From contig JAEWRJ010000072.1 of the NCBI GenBank assembly GCA_023460055.1, forward strand, positions 1 to 42,262: a DNA stretch of 42,262 nucleotides. The letters are read 5' to 3'. Source of the DNA: Bacillota bacterium (lineage in GTDB: Bacteria > Bacillota > Clostridia > Christensenellales > Aristaeellaceae). Within the stretch, counting starts at the first letter, position 1. Every line of letters starts with the position of its first letter. Of the stretch, positions 7,529 to 15,486 are shown one piece after another. Position numbers and translations under genes: made by a program. Below the pieces are notes generated by a model. That model was given only the letters and a program-made list of their open reading frames with translations. It was not told the DNA's origin and made no database searches.

Positions 7529-8587
7529 TTACTTCCGCGCCGCATAGTATTTTGAAATGGTATAATCCTGCCCCTTCACCACCCAGTGCCCGCCTTTGGC
7601 CGGGCCTATCCTCTCCACCAGCCCGCGCTTTTTCAGCGTTTCAATATTCTTTTGGATGCCCCGGGGCGTCATGTTCAAGTCCTGCGCGATGCTCTTCGCG
7701 CTGATGGCCGGCTGCCTGGCCATCAGCACCATGATCATGCCCTGCGTGGAATTTACTGCGAACTTTTCTACGAACTTTTCTGCGAACTCATCGTCTCTTT
7801 CTGCGAACTGATGCTCACCTGTCTTTGCCATCCCGGTCTGCGACATGATCATGCTGTACAGAGCTGACAGCGTAAATTCAATAAAGGCACCGGAGTCATT
7901 AGCCTGCCTCGACGCTGCAATCGCGTCATAATATTCCCGGCGTTTTTCATACAGCACAGTTTCCATCGGAATCCAGCCGAAAACGGCCTTCCACCCGGCA
8001 AGCACCAGCGTCTGCCATAAGCGCCCCATACGCCCGTTTCCGTCGGCGAACGGGTGGATCGTTTCGATCTCATAATGTATGATCGCGCTTTTCAGTACAG
8101 GGTGCAGGCCCGAACTCCTCGCCCAATCAAACAGGTCCTTGATCAGAGCGTGCACAAACTGCGGACGCGCACCAACATGGATGGCTGTATGCCCATCAAA
8201 CACTCCGACATCCCCCTGCCGAAAAACGCCTGCTTCGGCAATAAGCCCTGCGGTCATCAGTTGATGCGCGCGCAAAAAATCGCTGACCTTATAGGGATCA
8301 AAGCGCATGATCTGATCGTAGGCCGCGTACGCGTTCTTCACTTCCCTGATGTCTTCCTGGCTCCCCGCGACCATCCGCCCTTCCATTACCGCCTTCACGT
8401 CATGCAGTGACAGAGAGTTGCCTTCAATGGCCAGGGAGGAATGGATCGTGCGCAGGCGGTTTTCTCTTTGCAGCTTCAAATCCCTCGAAAAGTTGGTAGC
8501 CAGCTCAAGCCGCGTCGCGGCCTCAGCGATTTTCGCCAGATAATCAGCTGCCTTTTCTGTTATGGTATACGGTGGTTTTCCGCTCAT
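7529..8587 (-). CDS. Fic family protein (AMPylase-type) with C-terminal winged helix
   Basis: A 352-residue protein. The Fic core carries the catalytic motif HPFADGNGRMGR (residues 178-189; catalytic His178). An N-terminal inhibitory helix motif S-LAI-EGN (Ser51, Glu55) marks a class II autoinhibited Fic enzyme. Residues 280-345 form a winged-helix region (AISAKSIAQDLNMTPRGIQKNIETLKKRGLVERIG), as in standalone Fic/DUF4172-type proteins. Fic enzymes usually transfer AMP from ATP to a protein hydroxyl; the target is unknown. The ATG at 8587 follows GAGAGG; an open extension to 8647 is unlikely to be translated. A broken Fic copy and a repeat of its promoter region lie 2 kb to the right. Confidence 0.87.
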   Translation of the reverse strand: MSGKPPYTITEKAADYLAKIAEAATRLELATNFSRDLKLQRENRLRTIHSSLAIEGNSLSLHDVKAVMEGRMVAGSQEDIREVKNAYAAYDQIMRFDPYKVSDFLRAHQLMTAGLIAEAGVFRQGDVGVFDGHTAIHVGARPQFVHALIKDLFDWARSSGLHPVLKSAIIHYEIETIHPFADGNGRMGRLWQTLVLAGWKAVFGWIPMETVLYEKRREYYDAIAASRQANDSGAFIEFTLSALYSMIMSQTGMAKTGEHQFAERDDEFAEKFVEKFAVNSTQGMIMVLMARQPAISAKSIAQDLNMTPRGIQKNIETLKKRGLVERIGPAKGGHWVVKGQDYTISKYYAARK

Positions 8588-8620
8588 CGGGCTGACCTCT
8601 CTTTGCCTTCCAACATGTCT

Positions 8621-8693
8621 GTATGGACACGAATAATACATAGGCAAATCTTACCCTGCGCGGCCGGGGGTGTCAATTGCATTCTCAGCGTCC
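8621..8693. repeat. Direct repeat copy A (Fic upstream region)
   Basis: This stretch matches 10512-10586 at roughly four bases in five. Both begin GTATGGAC(A/G)CGAATAA and share CCGGGGGTGTCAATTG and CTCAGCGTCC. Copy A lies between the intact Fic start and the broken solute-binding gene, so it marks an old duplication of the junction between those two genes. Confidence 0.75.
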
Positions 8694-8708
8694 AAGCAGC
8701 CGCTAAGA

Positions 8709-9518
8709 TCATCTCCCCCGTTCTGCCAGCACCAGGCGGATGTAGCCGTCCACCTCCTTGATAAACTGCTCGAGATCGATGCCTCCCTGCACCATCCGCC
8801 GGATCAGCTCGCCGAACTTGTCGTTGTATCTGATCAAGGAATCTTCCAGAACCACAAATTGCTGCGCAAACTGTTGATAATTCAAAATCCCCTCCCGAGA
8901 AACCTTGTATCTGAACTCATACAGATGGCCGACCCGCGCCTCCAGCTCCCGCAGATAGTTTTCATGCGCCAGCCGCTCATCTTCGCCCGCCTCCATGGCC
9001 CTCGCGCGTTCCAGCTCTGCCTCTGCCGCCTCCCACTCCTGATAATAATACTCGTCCTTCACAGGATCGGTCAGGTTTTGAAACAGGGCATAGTCCGTCT
9101 CGGCGCTTTCCCGCGCCAGAAACTCTAAAAAGCGTATGGCCTCATCCCGGTTTTTAGAATAAGGGTTCAGCACAAACACCCTGAACTCCGCGCCGATTTT
9201 AGCGGGCGCTTCGGGGTCCACCTTCAGCGGGGCGTACAGACGGGAGGACAGATTGGCCCCACCGCCGACGCCGCTTGCCTGGAACAGCACCGATGTCACA
9301 TCCTCCCGGGGATAGGGGTTATCCATCGGCACTTCATTCATGACGCGCTGGGCCAGGTGACGGAACACAGGCGAATCAAAACTCATTGTACCGCCCGCCG
9401 TGTAGAGGCCCAGCAGGTACTCCTGCACCAGATAGGCCAGCACATCCGCGCGCGTATAGTTCCACAGGGCAAAGGGCACGTAGTCGTTTTCAATAAAGAA
9501 ATCCTGTTCTTCCAGCAA
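8709..9518 (-). pseudogene. 3' part of an extracellular solute-binding protein
   Basis: About 265 residues resembling the C-terminal half of ABC-type solute-binding proteins. Its pattern matches the intact protein at 10758-13079: VFVLNPYSKNRDEAIRFLEFLA here versus VYVINPYTEHMEEALHYMECA there. The tails IDLEQFIKEVDGYIRLVLAERGR and AISLEGMLQEYNRKLVLIRGE also align. No signal peptide or N-terminal half remains. The frame is closed by a TGA just upstream of 9518, where it abuts MFS transporter sequence in another frame. I infer a truncated gene created by deletion or recombination near 9520. The TTG at 9518 has no clear ribosome binding site. Confidence 0.75.
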
Positions 9519-9529
9519 GGATGCTCAAT

Positions 9530-10207
9530 GGGCTTTTGTGATTCTAAATGCAGGCAAACCAAACAGTATTTAAAGGTTTCATCTATCACATTTCTTATTT
9601 TAACAAAACCAGCCCTAAAATCATCTGCAAACTTACCCTTCTTCAATCTTGCTTGTTGCTTTTCAATAAAGACTACTACTGTCAGAATAAAAACCAAGGC
9701 TGCCATTAACGACAGAACGAAACTGATCCTGATTCCAATATCAGCAACAGCACCTCCGATTATTCCACCAACTAAGGTAACCGCACTTTGTACTCTGTTT
9801 TTATCAACACACACTCGATCGATCTTCTCTTTTGGAAAATCCTCATGATCAAAAATCCATGCTTCTAATGCGCCAGACAGCATAGCCGACGATACTCCAG
9901 ATAAAACTTGCCCAATGATCAGAAAATAATAACTTCTCGCTATGATGAATATTATATTCGCTGCCGCAAGACATGTCCCGCTTATTACTAAAACTATTTT
10001 ATTACCCCATATATCAGCAACCGCCCCTGATGGAATCTCAGAGACAAAAACAGCAATGACCGCAACGGCAATTATGAAATTGACTTGAAAGGGATTATAT
10101 CCAAGAGAATATAAAAACAACACAAAAATTGCTCCTGTGAAGCCCGTGCAAATATAGGATATGGAGTTAAGTACATGAAACAAACTGATTCTTTTTGATA
10201 TACTCAT
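9530..10207 (-). pseudogene. 5' half of an MFS transporter, truncated
   Basis: Residues 1 to about 225 look like the N-terminal half of a major facilitator permease: six hydrophobic segments and the loop motif GAVADIWGNKIVLVISG between helices 2 and 3. After IDETFKYCLVCLHLESQKP the frame reads out-of-frame solute-binding sequence and ends at 9383. A normal MFS protein has about 400 residues, so half is missing and transport is unlikely. The DNA is clearly AT-richer than the flanking chromosome, suggesting a different origin from the solute-binding remnant it abuts. The start at 10207 has only a weak ribosome binding site. Confidence 0.75.
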
Positions 10208-10231
10208 ACTTGCCTATGCAATCTTTTCCTC

Positions 10232-10510
10232 TCATATTAATAAATGATTTTCCCGCCAAAAGCCCAGAGTTTCCATAGCTATAATAAGCTGTACATCCAA
10301 GTCTTCTGTATCATATGTAGTAAAAGCAGTATTCTTTATTTCGCTGAGTAGAAGTAAATCGCCGTCATCGTTCTGATAATAGACATTTTGCACAGGAAAT
10401 TCTCGAATGATTTTGTCAAACAAGTCGTTGATCAAGCCTATCACAAACTGTGGTCGGTCACCTACATGGATGGCTGTATAGCCGTCAAACAAGCCGACAC
10501 TCTCTGCCAA
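10232..10510 (-). pseudogene. Fic gene fragment
   Basis: The first 30 residues (VGLFDGYTAIHVGDRPQFVIGLINDLFD) match the middle of the intact Fic protein (VGVFDGHTAIHVGARPQFVHALIKDLFD), about 45 residues before the catalytic motif. The N-terminal 120 residues and the HPF motif are absent. The upstream flank is the same promoter-region repeat found before the intact gene, so an internal deletion joined the leader to mid-gene. Residues after about 38 do not resemble Fic and may be a second fragment. No catalytic function is expected. Confidence 0.72.
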
Positions 10511-10511
10511 A

Positions 10512-10586
10512 GTATGGACGCGAATAAAATAGATCGATAATTCTTGCCCTGCTCCGCCGGGGGTGTCAATTGAGCTCTCAGCGTCC
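10512..10586. repeat. Direct repeat copy B (Fic fragment upstream region)
   Basis: Partner of the repeat at 8621-8693. It lies between the Fic fragment and the tail of a second solute-binding remnant, mirroring the order around copy A. Confidence 0.75.
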
Positions 10587-10676
10587 TTCCAATTTCACCA
10601 ATCGCACGCGCTCATCCAGTTGACGTAGAAATTCATCGGGTTGAAGAATGGTCATATAGCTATTACCTGCCAGAAG
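10578..10676 (-). pseudogene. C-terminal remnant of a second solute-binding protein
   Basis: A 32-residue open stretch ending TILQPDEFLRQLDERVRLVKLEGR followed by a stop. This resembles the very C-terminus of the solute-binding proteins in this region (FIKEVDGYIRLVLAERGR). Upstream the frame is closed by a TAA. Its stop lies inside repeat copy B. The rest of the gap to 10757 shows no gene. Confidence 0.55.
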
Positions 10677-10757
10677 TTAAAGCATCCTCTTGATGTTTAC
10701 TTCTACCTGTCCATGAACAAAAACGCTCGATTCATTTAGTATTTATTCAATCAATTC

Positions 10758-13079
10758 TCACATGCTTTCGCCTCGTATCAGCACCAGTTTTCGGTTATAC
10801 TCTTGAAGCATTCCTTCAAGAGAAATAGCATCTTCAGTATACATTGCAACCAGTCTGCTTAGTTCAGCATTATTCTGCACAGCAGGCAGATATATACTAT
10901 CTGCGTTAAGGTTCATTTTTTCCACAAGTGCCCTCTGCTGATGAATCGTATCTGTTGAAATAAGATAACGCATTTGATCCTGGTTTTCGATCTGCTGCGC
11001 ATAAAAGTCAGACCAGCTTTGCAGCTCTGTGCGCGCAATAGTATCTAACTCAGCAGACTCAAGCGATCGATCAAAATCTTCTTTATTCTGAATGATTTTC
11101 TCAATCTTTGCTTCAAAATTCGGATCTTCGTAGGGTGCCGTCATCCCGGGGTGGATCGCATAATACAAATATGGGTTACTTTCAACTTTCGTTGCACATT
11201 CCATATAGTGTAAAGCTTCTTCCATGTGCTCGGTATATGGATTAATGACATAAACCCACAGGCTTCCGTTGACCTCGGAAGGATCATTCTCTCCCCATGA
11301 AAGCGGCAATGCAGTGAACTCAAACTTTGATTGCCCGTACAGGGTGTTTTCATCGGTCAATACATTTGCTCCGTGAGTCGTGTACATGACCTCCGATTCC
11401 GCAAAAAGGCTGATAATTGTCCCATATTGGTCTTCTTCATCAAGTGTCCATTCTGAAACAGTACGTCCATTTTTCTCACGCAGTAAATAAATCTGTTGCA
11501 GTTTACTAAGCACCGTCTTCAGCGAAACGTCCTCCATGTCAATCAGCGCATCTTCCTGATCGTGGCTCCTTACATAGTATTCAATGATGCCATTGCACAA
11601 GGTTTGATGATCAAACCCATACCACATATCCAAATCAGGGTAGTCGGACTCATACTCCTGCTCCCAAAGTATCCATGCATCTAAAACTTCTTCAATGGTG
11701 GCCGGCAGGGGGCGATCTCCGAAAACAAGCTGCCAATACCCCTGATGAACATTGAAACCATTAATATTGAATTTTGATGGATAGGAGACAAACTCTCCTG
11801 ACTCATTGGTGATAATGCCGGTAATCAAGGGGTCTAATCCTGCAATCTCACTTTTAATGACATCCGATGAAGAAAGGCTTGCTATCATTCCTTTTTTCTT
11901 TAGCTGACTATAGTTGTAGTCGGCTTTGATCATATATACGTCGACTGTTTTATCCTGGGTGAGAAGTTTTTGCGATAAATCATCCGTTGAGGTAAAAGAT
12001 GGAAGATAATTTAACACTGTTTCCGGATACGCTGCTTGATACAGGCTATTGAGCTTTTCTGAAAATACCGCTTGCACAGTTAGTTGAGATTCTTTGCTGT
12101 CCTCAACTTTGGTTTCCGTGACACGCTTCGATACATCAATAATATTCAACCCAGTTAAGGTGCTTATCGCATATTTCTCATCAGGCAGTACCCATGCGGC
12201 AGCTTCACTGAGCACGCCATCAGCATTCATACTTCCCGCTATCTTCAGTTCTTCCCCTTCGGCGCCTCTCCAGATCTTGCCGGTCGCGGTAAAAAACACA
12301 TCGTTCGTTACTTGATCATATGCCAGCCCGCAAAGCACCTCATCAGCCGGGAAAATAACCAGATCATCAAACGACAATGCCTTTACTTCTCCGCTTTGCG
12401 TATCCAACTCCTTAATTTCCCAGCCTTGTTGACTTTTGCATAAAAGCAAGAAGGAGTCATTTCCCTTTTGGCATATGCCAACAGTGTCAGGAATATCGTA
12501 TATTGTCGCTTTCCCGCTGTCCAGTTCGAAGGCAAAAAGAGCATACTCCTCCGTATTCTGAAATTCACTTAGAGAAGTAAACAGAAACAGGCTCTTTTCA
12601 TTGATGAAACTTCTTGCGATGCGATAGGTCACTTCATCGTCATAGGGATGAAGCAGCTCAAAATCCATGTTAACACTTTCCCAATGAACTCCATCATGGT
12701 CTATGGTTCCAATCTCCCCGGTATGGATATTATAACCGAACAACTGATGATCGCCTGCGACGATATGCGTAACAATCCCCTCAAGCTGTCCCTCAAGCGA
12801 ATGTGCTGCGGCGCTGATCCTGGGCAATTGGCAATACATGGTGAGTCCTTGTTTGTTTGTGTATGTGCGAATGGTATAATCATCCATATACGCATAGCAA
12901 GTTTCATCGATGAAATCAACCATATACACCAATTTAACGCCTTCTGATTCTAGCCCGGATGTCTTCATAAAACTGGTGTTGAACACAGCCTCTCCATAGG
13001 CAATACAGGGAGTCAGCAAGGCGAGACACAAAACAAAGATACTGATCGAAAAGAATACCCCTTTTTCATTACTTTTCAT
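10758..13079 (-). CDS. Secreted protein: beta-propeller-like half joined to a solute-binding half
   Basis: A 773-residue protein with an N-terminal signal peptide (residues 1-30; hydrophobic ISIFVLCLALLTPCIAYG). Residues 35-325 are a run of short beta-rich repeats ending in aspartate/asparagine turns (HIVAGDHQLFGYNIHTGEIG, LFAFELDSGKATIYDI, IKELDTQSGEVKAL), like a beta-propeller. Residues 330-773 resemble extracellular solute-binding proteins: VDVYMIKADYNYSQLKKKGMIASLSSSD, then FNVHQGYWQLVFGDRPLPATIEEVLDAWILWEQEY and VYVINPYTEHMEEALHYMECA. The canonical lipobox is absent (Pro before the Cys). No permease or ATPase gene is adjacent, so transport is doubtful; a sensory or scaffold role is possible. 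The DNA is AT-rich compared with the rest. It follows the small secreted genes and may share their control. Confidence 0.7.
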   Translation of the reverse strand: MKSNEKGVFFSISIFVLCLALLTPCIAYGEAVFNTSFMKTSGLESEGVKLVYMVDFIDETCYAYMDDYTIRTYTNKQGLTMYCQLPRISAAAHSLEGQLEGIVTHIVAGDHQLFGYNIHTGEIGTIDHDGVHWESVNMDFELLHPYDDEVTYRIARSFINEKSLFLFTSLSEFQNTEEYALFAFELDSGKATIYDIPDTVGICQKGNDSFLLLCKSQQGWEIKELDTQSGEVKALSFDDLVIFPADEVLCGLAYDQVTNDVFFTATGKIWRGAEGEELKIAGSMNADGVLSEAAAWVLPDEKYAISTLTGLNIIDVSKRVTETKVEDSKESQLTVQAVFSEKLNSLYQAAYPETVLNYLPSFTSTDDLSQKLLTQDKTVDVYMIKADYNYSQLKKKGMIASLSSSDVIKSEIAGLDPLITGIITNESGEFVSYPSKFNINGFNVHQGYWQLVFGDRPLPATIEEVLDAWILWEQEYESDYPDLDMWYGFDHQTLCNGIIEYYVRSHDQEDALIDMEDVSLKTVLSKLQQIYLLREKNGRTVSEWTLDEEDQYGTIISLFAESEVMYTTHGANVLTDENTLYGQSKFEFTALPLSWGENDPSEVNGSLWVYVINPYTEHMEEALHYMECATKVESNPYLYYAIHPGMTAPYEDPNFEAKIEKIIQNKEDFDRSLESAELDTIARTELQSWSDFYAQQIENQDQMRYLISTDTIHQQRALVEKMNLNADSIYLPAVQNNAELSRLVAMYTEDAISLEGMLQEYNRKLVLIRGESM

Positions 13080-13114
13080 ACTTGTTCCAACCCTTCGTGA
13101 AATGAATTACGTGC

Positions 13115-13150
13115 CTTGTGAGGGGTAAGAGCCTCCTTGCCCCTCACAAG
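13115..13150. repeat. Perfect 11-bp inverted repeat before the propeller/solute-binding gene
   Basis: CTTGTGAGGGG (13115-13125) pairs with CCCCTCACAAG (13140-13150) around a 14-base loop. It lies in the leader of the downstream leftward gene, 35 bases from its start. Read leftward, the loop contains AAGGAGG. No T-run follows on either strand, so it is not a standard intrinsic terminator. Confidence 0.65.
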
Positions 13151-13228
13151 ACATCAGATCTTCATTGTAGCTTTAGATATAGGCTAGCTTTTTGTCACAG
13201 TACCCCTAAAGTTAACTCATATCCTTGA

Positions 13229-13513
13229 TTAATAGATAAACTGTGACATAACATAACCGGAAAGGTTCGGCTTGACCCACCCCGTATAGTCATTATGTTG
13301 GTAGGCGGTTCCTGTCACAGCATACCACCCCGTTGCAGGTGCTCCATTGATAGTGACTGTATCACCATCTTTCAGCCAACCAATAATGGTTGCGGTGCTA
13401 TTGTAGTTCTTCCTTAAGCGAAGTGGGCCATCCACTATCCCAGTAGCAGCGAATGCAGAAACGGTGGCAAAGACGAGGCCCATGCACAAAAGCAATGCGA
13501 TTGTTTTTTTCAT
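13229..13513 (-). CDS. Small secreted SH3-domain protein
   Basis: A 94-residue protein: signal peptide (KKTIALLLCMGLVFATVSAFAA, cleavage near residue 23), then one bacterial SH3 domain (GPLRLRKNYNSTATIIGWLKDGDTVTINGAPATGWYAVT ... YTGWVKPNLSGYV). Bacterial SH3 domains often bind peptidoglycan peptides. With no enzymatic domain, this may be a cell-wall binding or decoy protein. The ATG follows ACAGGAGGAAAC. It lies between two other secreted-protein genes on the same strand. Confidence 0.82.
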   Translation of the reverse strand: MKKTIALLLCMGLVFATVSAFAATGIVDGPLRLRKNYNSTATIIGWLKDGDTVTINGAPATGWYAVTGTAYQHNDYTGWVKPNLSGYVMSQFIY

Positions 13514-13602
13514 AAAAAGTTTCCTCCTGTAACTTTATTTCTTTGGTCTTTGGGTAAGCAGTGCAACTTCTCTTCTTTATTCTTCTGGATTCCTCCTTTC
13601 TT

Positions 13603-13634
13603 TCTCAGAAGAGTAGGCCTTATCTCTTCTGAGA
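13603..13634. repeat. Perfect 11-bp inverted repeat before the SH3 protein gene
   Basis: TCTCAGAAGAG (13603-13613) pairs with CTCTTCTGAGA (13624-13634) around a 10-base loop. Read leftward it is followed by AAAGAAAGGAGG rather than T's, so it does not look like a terminator. A 12-bp palindrome ACTGTTAACAGT lies close by at 13650-13661. Confidence 0.6.
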
Positions 13635-13671
13635 TAGTGATATCAAGAAACTGTTAACAGTCTTCTGAACT

Positions 13672-14079
13672 CTAATATGTCTTTTCATCACCAATATAAC
13701 TACCATTTTCTACAATGTTGTTATCAGCATCTTTCATTATTGCATATGCTACTACTCGATAAGCACTACCGCTTATCAATGCTTTCGTTCCAGTAACTAC
13801 GGCAGAGCCCCCTGGTTTTGAGGCTGATGCACTCCACGAGGCCATATCTGTCCATAAATTGCCATCTTTCTTTTGTAATTTGAGAGTGATATGAGCTGTG
13901 ACTGCGTCAGATGACGGTTTTGCTTGTCCGGAACAAGTAGCAATCCCTCCCGAAATCGACAAGCTTGCTGTTATTCTGTCGATATGGATATATTGAGGTG
14001 AAATTCCCTCGGCCCAAGACGAAACAAGAGATGATAGTAGAAGTGCCATTGTTACCATGATGCCAACAAGTTTTCTCAT
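13672..14079 (-). CDS. Small secreted protein, immunoglobulin-like beta fold likely
   Basis: A 135-residue protein: signal peptide (MRKLVGIMVTMALLLSSLVSSWAEG), then a beta-rich domain with ASLSISGGIATCSGQAKPSS, ITLKLQKKDGNLWTDMASWSA and AYRVVAYAIMKD. This layout is common among small exported proteins of gut Clostridia (a Cys after the first strand, LQKK-x-G-x-W in the middle, YRV near the end). I do not know its function. The ATG at 14079 has AAGGAGGATT upstream, inside a perfect 17-bp inverted repeat. The open frame to 14109 is leader. Confidence 0.75.
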   Translation of the reverse strand: MRKLVGIMVTMALLLSSLVSSWAEGISPQYIHIDRITASLSISGGIATCSGQAKPSSDAVTAHITLKLQKKDGNLWTDMASWSASASKPGGSAVVTGTKALISGSAYRVVAYAIMKDADNNIVENGSYIGDEKTY

Positions 14080-14084
14080 GCAGA

Positions 14085-14143
14085 AATCCTCCTTCAAATT
14101 GCCTTTCACTTATGTAGACAATTTGAAGGAGGATTGTGTTGCA
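14085..14143 (-). promoter_or_regulatory. 17-bp inverted repeat covering the ribosome binding site, with ECF-like promoter elements
   Basis: Arms 14085-14101 and 14119-14135 are perfectly complementary (17 bp), with a 17-base centre. Read leftward, the second arm contains the gene's AAGGAGG and the first arm contains CCTCCTT, so in an RNA spanning both the ribosome binding site would be fully paired. The region also holds TGCAAC (14143-14138) and GTCTA (14119-14115), 18 bases apart, which resemble -35/-10 elements of ECF promoters. If transcription starts there, the first arm would be promoter spacer, not RNA. The two readings predict different control. Confidence 0.6.
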
Positions 14144-14165
14144 CTCTTTTAGAAAAATTATAAAA

Positions 14166-14900
14166 TTATTTTATTCTGACTACCGAATCTGCAATTTGCA
14201 TAGCCTCTTCTCCTGAGAGATTGCCAGACACAACAAAGTATCTATCGAAATCAGCCCATGATACAACGCTTTTGCCTTCCTTTACAGCCAGCAATCCCGG
14301 GTTGCCCTTTATCATGATATATTTGATGCTCGCGTTCTCGGTATCGATATTTGATCCTGAATCCGCCCCTAATTCACTGAAGCTAAAACGTCCGCCAACC
14401 TGCGATATGAATAGAATATCTTGAATTCCCAACAAATCAACTACTTCATCCACCTCATACCCCTCCGGAATATACGAAGGATAGTACTCCCCGCCCCACT
14501 CAGCCGGCACCTCCACGCCCGACCCCGGCTTCTCCTGCAGGCTGACGCGGGTGTACTGGCGCTCGATCTCAAAGATCAGCTCCATCACCCTGGCCCGCAC
14601 GGGCTGCACGGTGGCGATGGCGGCGGGCATGCCGATGGCGAATATGATCAGCAAAACGGCCAGGGCCTTCCCAAGCCTCGGCAGGGCCGCCTTCGCCAGG
14701 CGCAGGGCATCCCGCCGGGCGCCGCCCCGGCCCAGCGCTGACATCACGCGGGCGCGCAGGGTCTCCTCCTCCCCCGGCATCGGGCTATATGCCGCCGCCA
14801 GCTGATCGGCCTGCCTTTCCTGAGCCTCCAGCAGGGCATAGCGCAGCATGGCCTGTTCATAATCCCTCCGCGCCTGCTCACGTGTCAGCGGGTGCTTCAT
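14166..14900 (-). CDS. Membrane-anchored anti-sigma-like protein (DUF4367-type)
   Basis: A 244-residue protein. A charged cytoplasmic N-terminus of about 78 residues (LTREQARRDYEQAMLRYALLEAQ) precedes one transmembrane helix (LGKALAVLLIIFAIGMPAAIATV). The exported C-terminal domain ends in strands like LLAVKEGKSVVSWADFDRYFVVSGNLSGEEAMQIADSV, typical of DUF4367 proteins encoded next to ECF sigma factors. I infer that it holds the adjacent sigma factor at the membrane. The ATG at 14900 follows GAGGAGG (embedded in the sigma gene's last codons) at nine bases, better than the earlier ATG at 14918. The genes are four bases apart. Confidence 0.78.
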   Translation of the reverse strand: MKHPLTREQARRDYEQAMLRYALLEAQERQADQLAAAYSPMPGEEETLRARVMSALGRGGARRDALRLAKAALPRLGKALAVLLIIFAIGMPAAIATVQPVRARVMELIFEIERQYTRVSLQEKPGSGVEVPAEWGGEYYPSYIPEGYEVDEVVDLLGIQDILFISQVGGRFSFSELGADSGSNIDTENASIKYIMIKGNPGLLAVKEGKSVVSWADFDRYFVVSGNLSGEEAMQIADSVVRIK

Positions 14901-14904
14901 CTTC

Positions 14905-15486
14905 TTAATCCTCCTCATACAATTCCCCTAACAGCATTGCCTTCAGCTGCGCCCGGGCCCGGCTGAGCCTGCTGCGCGCGCTGCCGGGCGTGATGCCAAG
15001 CATCCCTGCGATCTGCTTATCGCTCAGCCCATCCAGAGCGCTCATGCGGATGATCTCCGCCTTGTCATCCGGCAGGCGGCCGATGGCCTCGATCAGGTAT
15101 TCCGCAGTCATCCCCGCCAGCGCCAGATCATCCGTCCCCTCGCCCGGATGCCTCAGCGTATCCTCCAGCTCCTCCGTCATCGGGCGGGTCCGTCCCAGCT
15201 CCTTCTGCCGTTTGTTCAGCATGGTGATCGAGACGTTCTTAACAGTACTGACAAGATAGGGGCGCAGTTTGTTGCAGGGAATCTGCCGGATTGCGGAAAT
15301 ATTTTTGTGCAGCTGCACAAAGGCCTGGCTGACCGCGTCCTGCGCGTCGGGATGGCTGCCCAGTATATGATAGGCTGTGGCCTGCATCACCCGGGCATGT
15401 TCTTCAAACAGCTGCGTCAGAAACCGCAGGCTTTCCCCATCGGCAATGAACAGGAGTATGACCGGAAACATCATCAGATCCATCAT
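14905..15486 (-). CDS. ECF-type RNA polymerase sigma factor
   Basis: A 193-residue sigma-70 family protein. Region 2 spans about residues 25-90 (LFEEHARVMQATAYHILGSHPDAQDAVSQAFVQLHKNI); region 4 spans about 128-180 with an HTH (LDGLSDKQIAGMLGITPGSARSRLSRARAQLKAML). ECF factors direct RNA polymerase to a small stress or envelope regulon and are usually held by the anti-sigma encoded next door. The start at 15486 overlaps the ATPase stop by four bases (ATGA); in-frame Met codons at 15474 and 15471 are alternatives. A nearby leftward promoter with TGCAAC...GTCTA at 14143-14115 is a candidate target. Confidence 0.87.
   Translation of the reverse strand: MMDLMMFPVILLFIADGESLRFLTQLFEEHARVMQATAYHILGSHPDAQDAVSQAFVQLHKNISAIRQIPCNKLRPYLVSTVKNVSITMLNKRQKELGRTRPMTEELEDTLRHPGEGTDDLALAGMTAEYLIEAIGRLPDDKAEIIRMSALDGLSDKQIAGMLGITPGSARSRLSRARAQLKAMLLGELYEED

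Noticed and set aside
8054..8410. 118-codon rightward frame
   Set aside because: Antisense to the intact Fic gene, whose catalytic motif is complete.
13115..13150. Inverted repeat as an intrinsic terminator
   Set aside because: No T-run on either strand; kept as an unexplained repeat.
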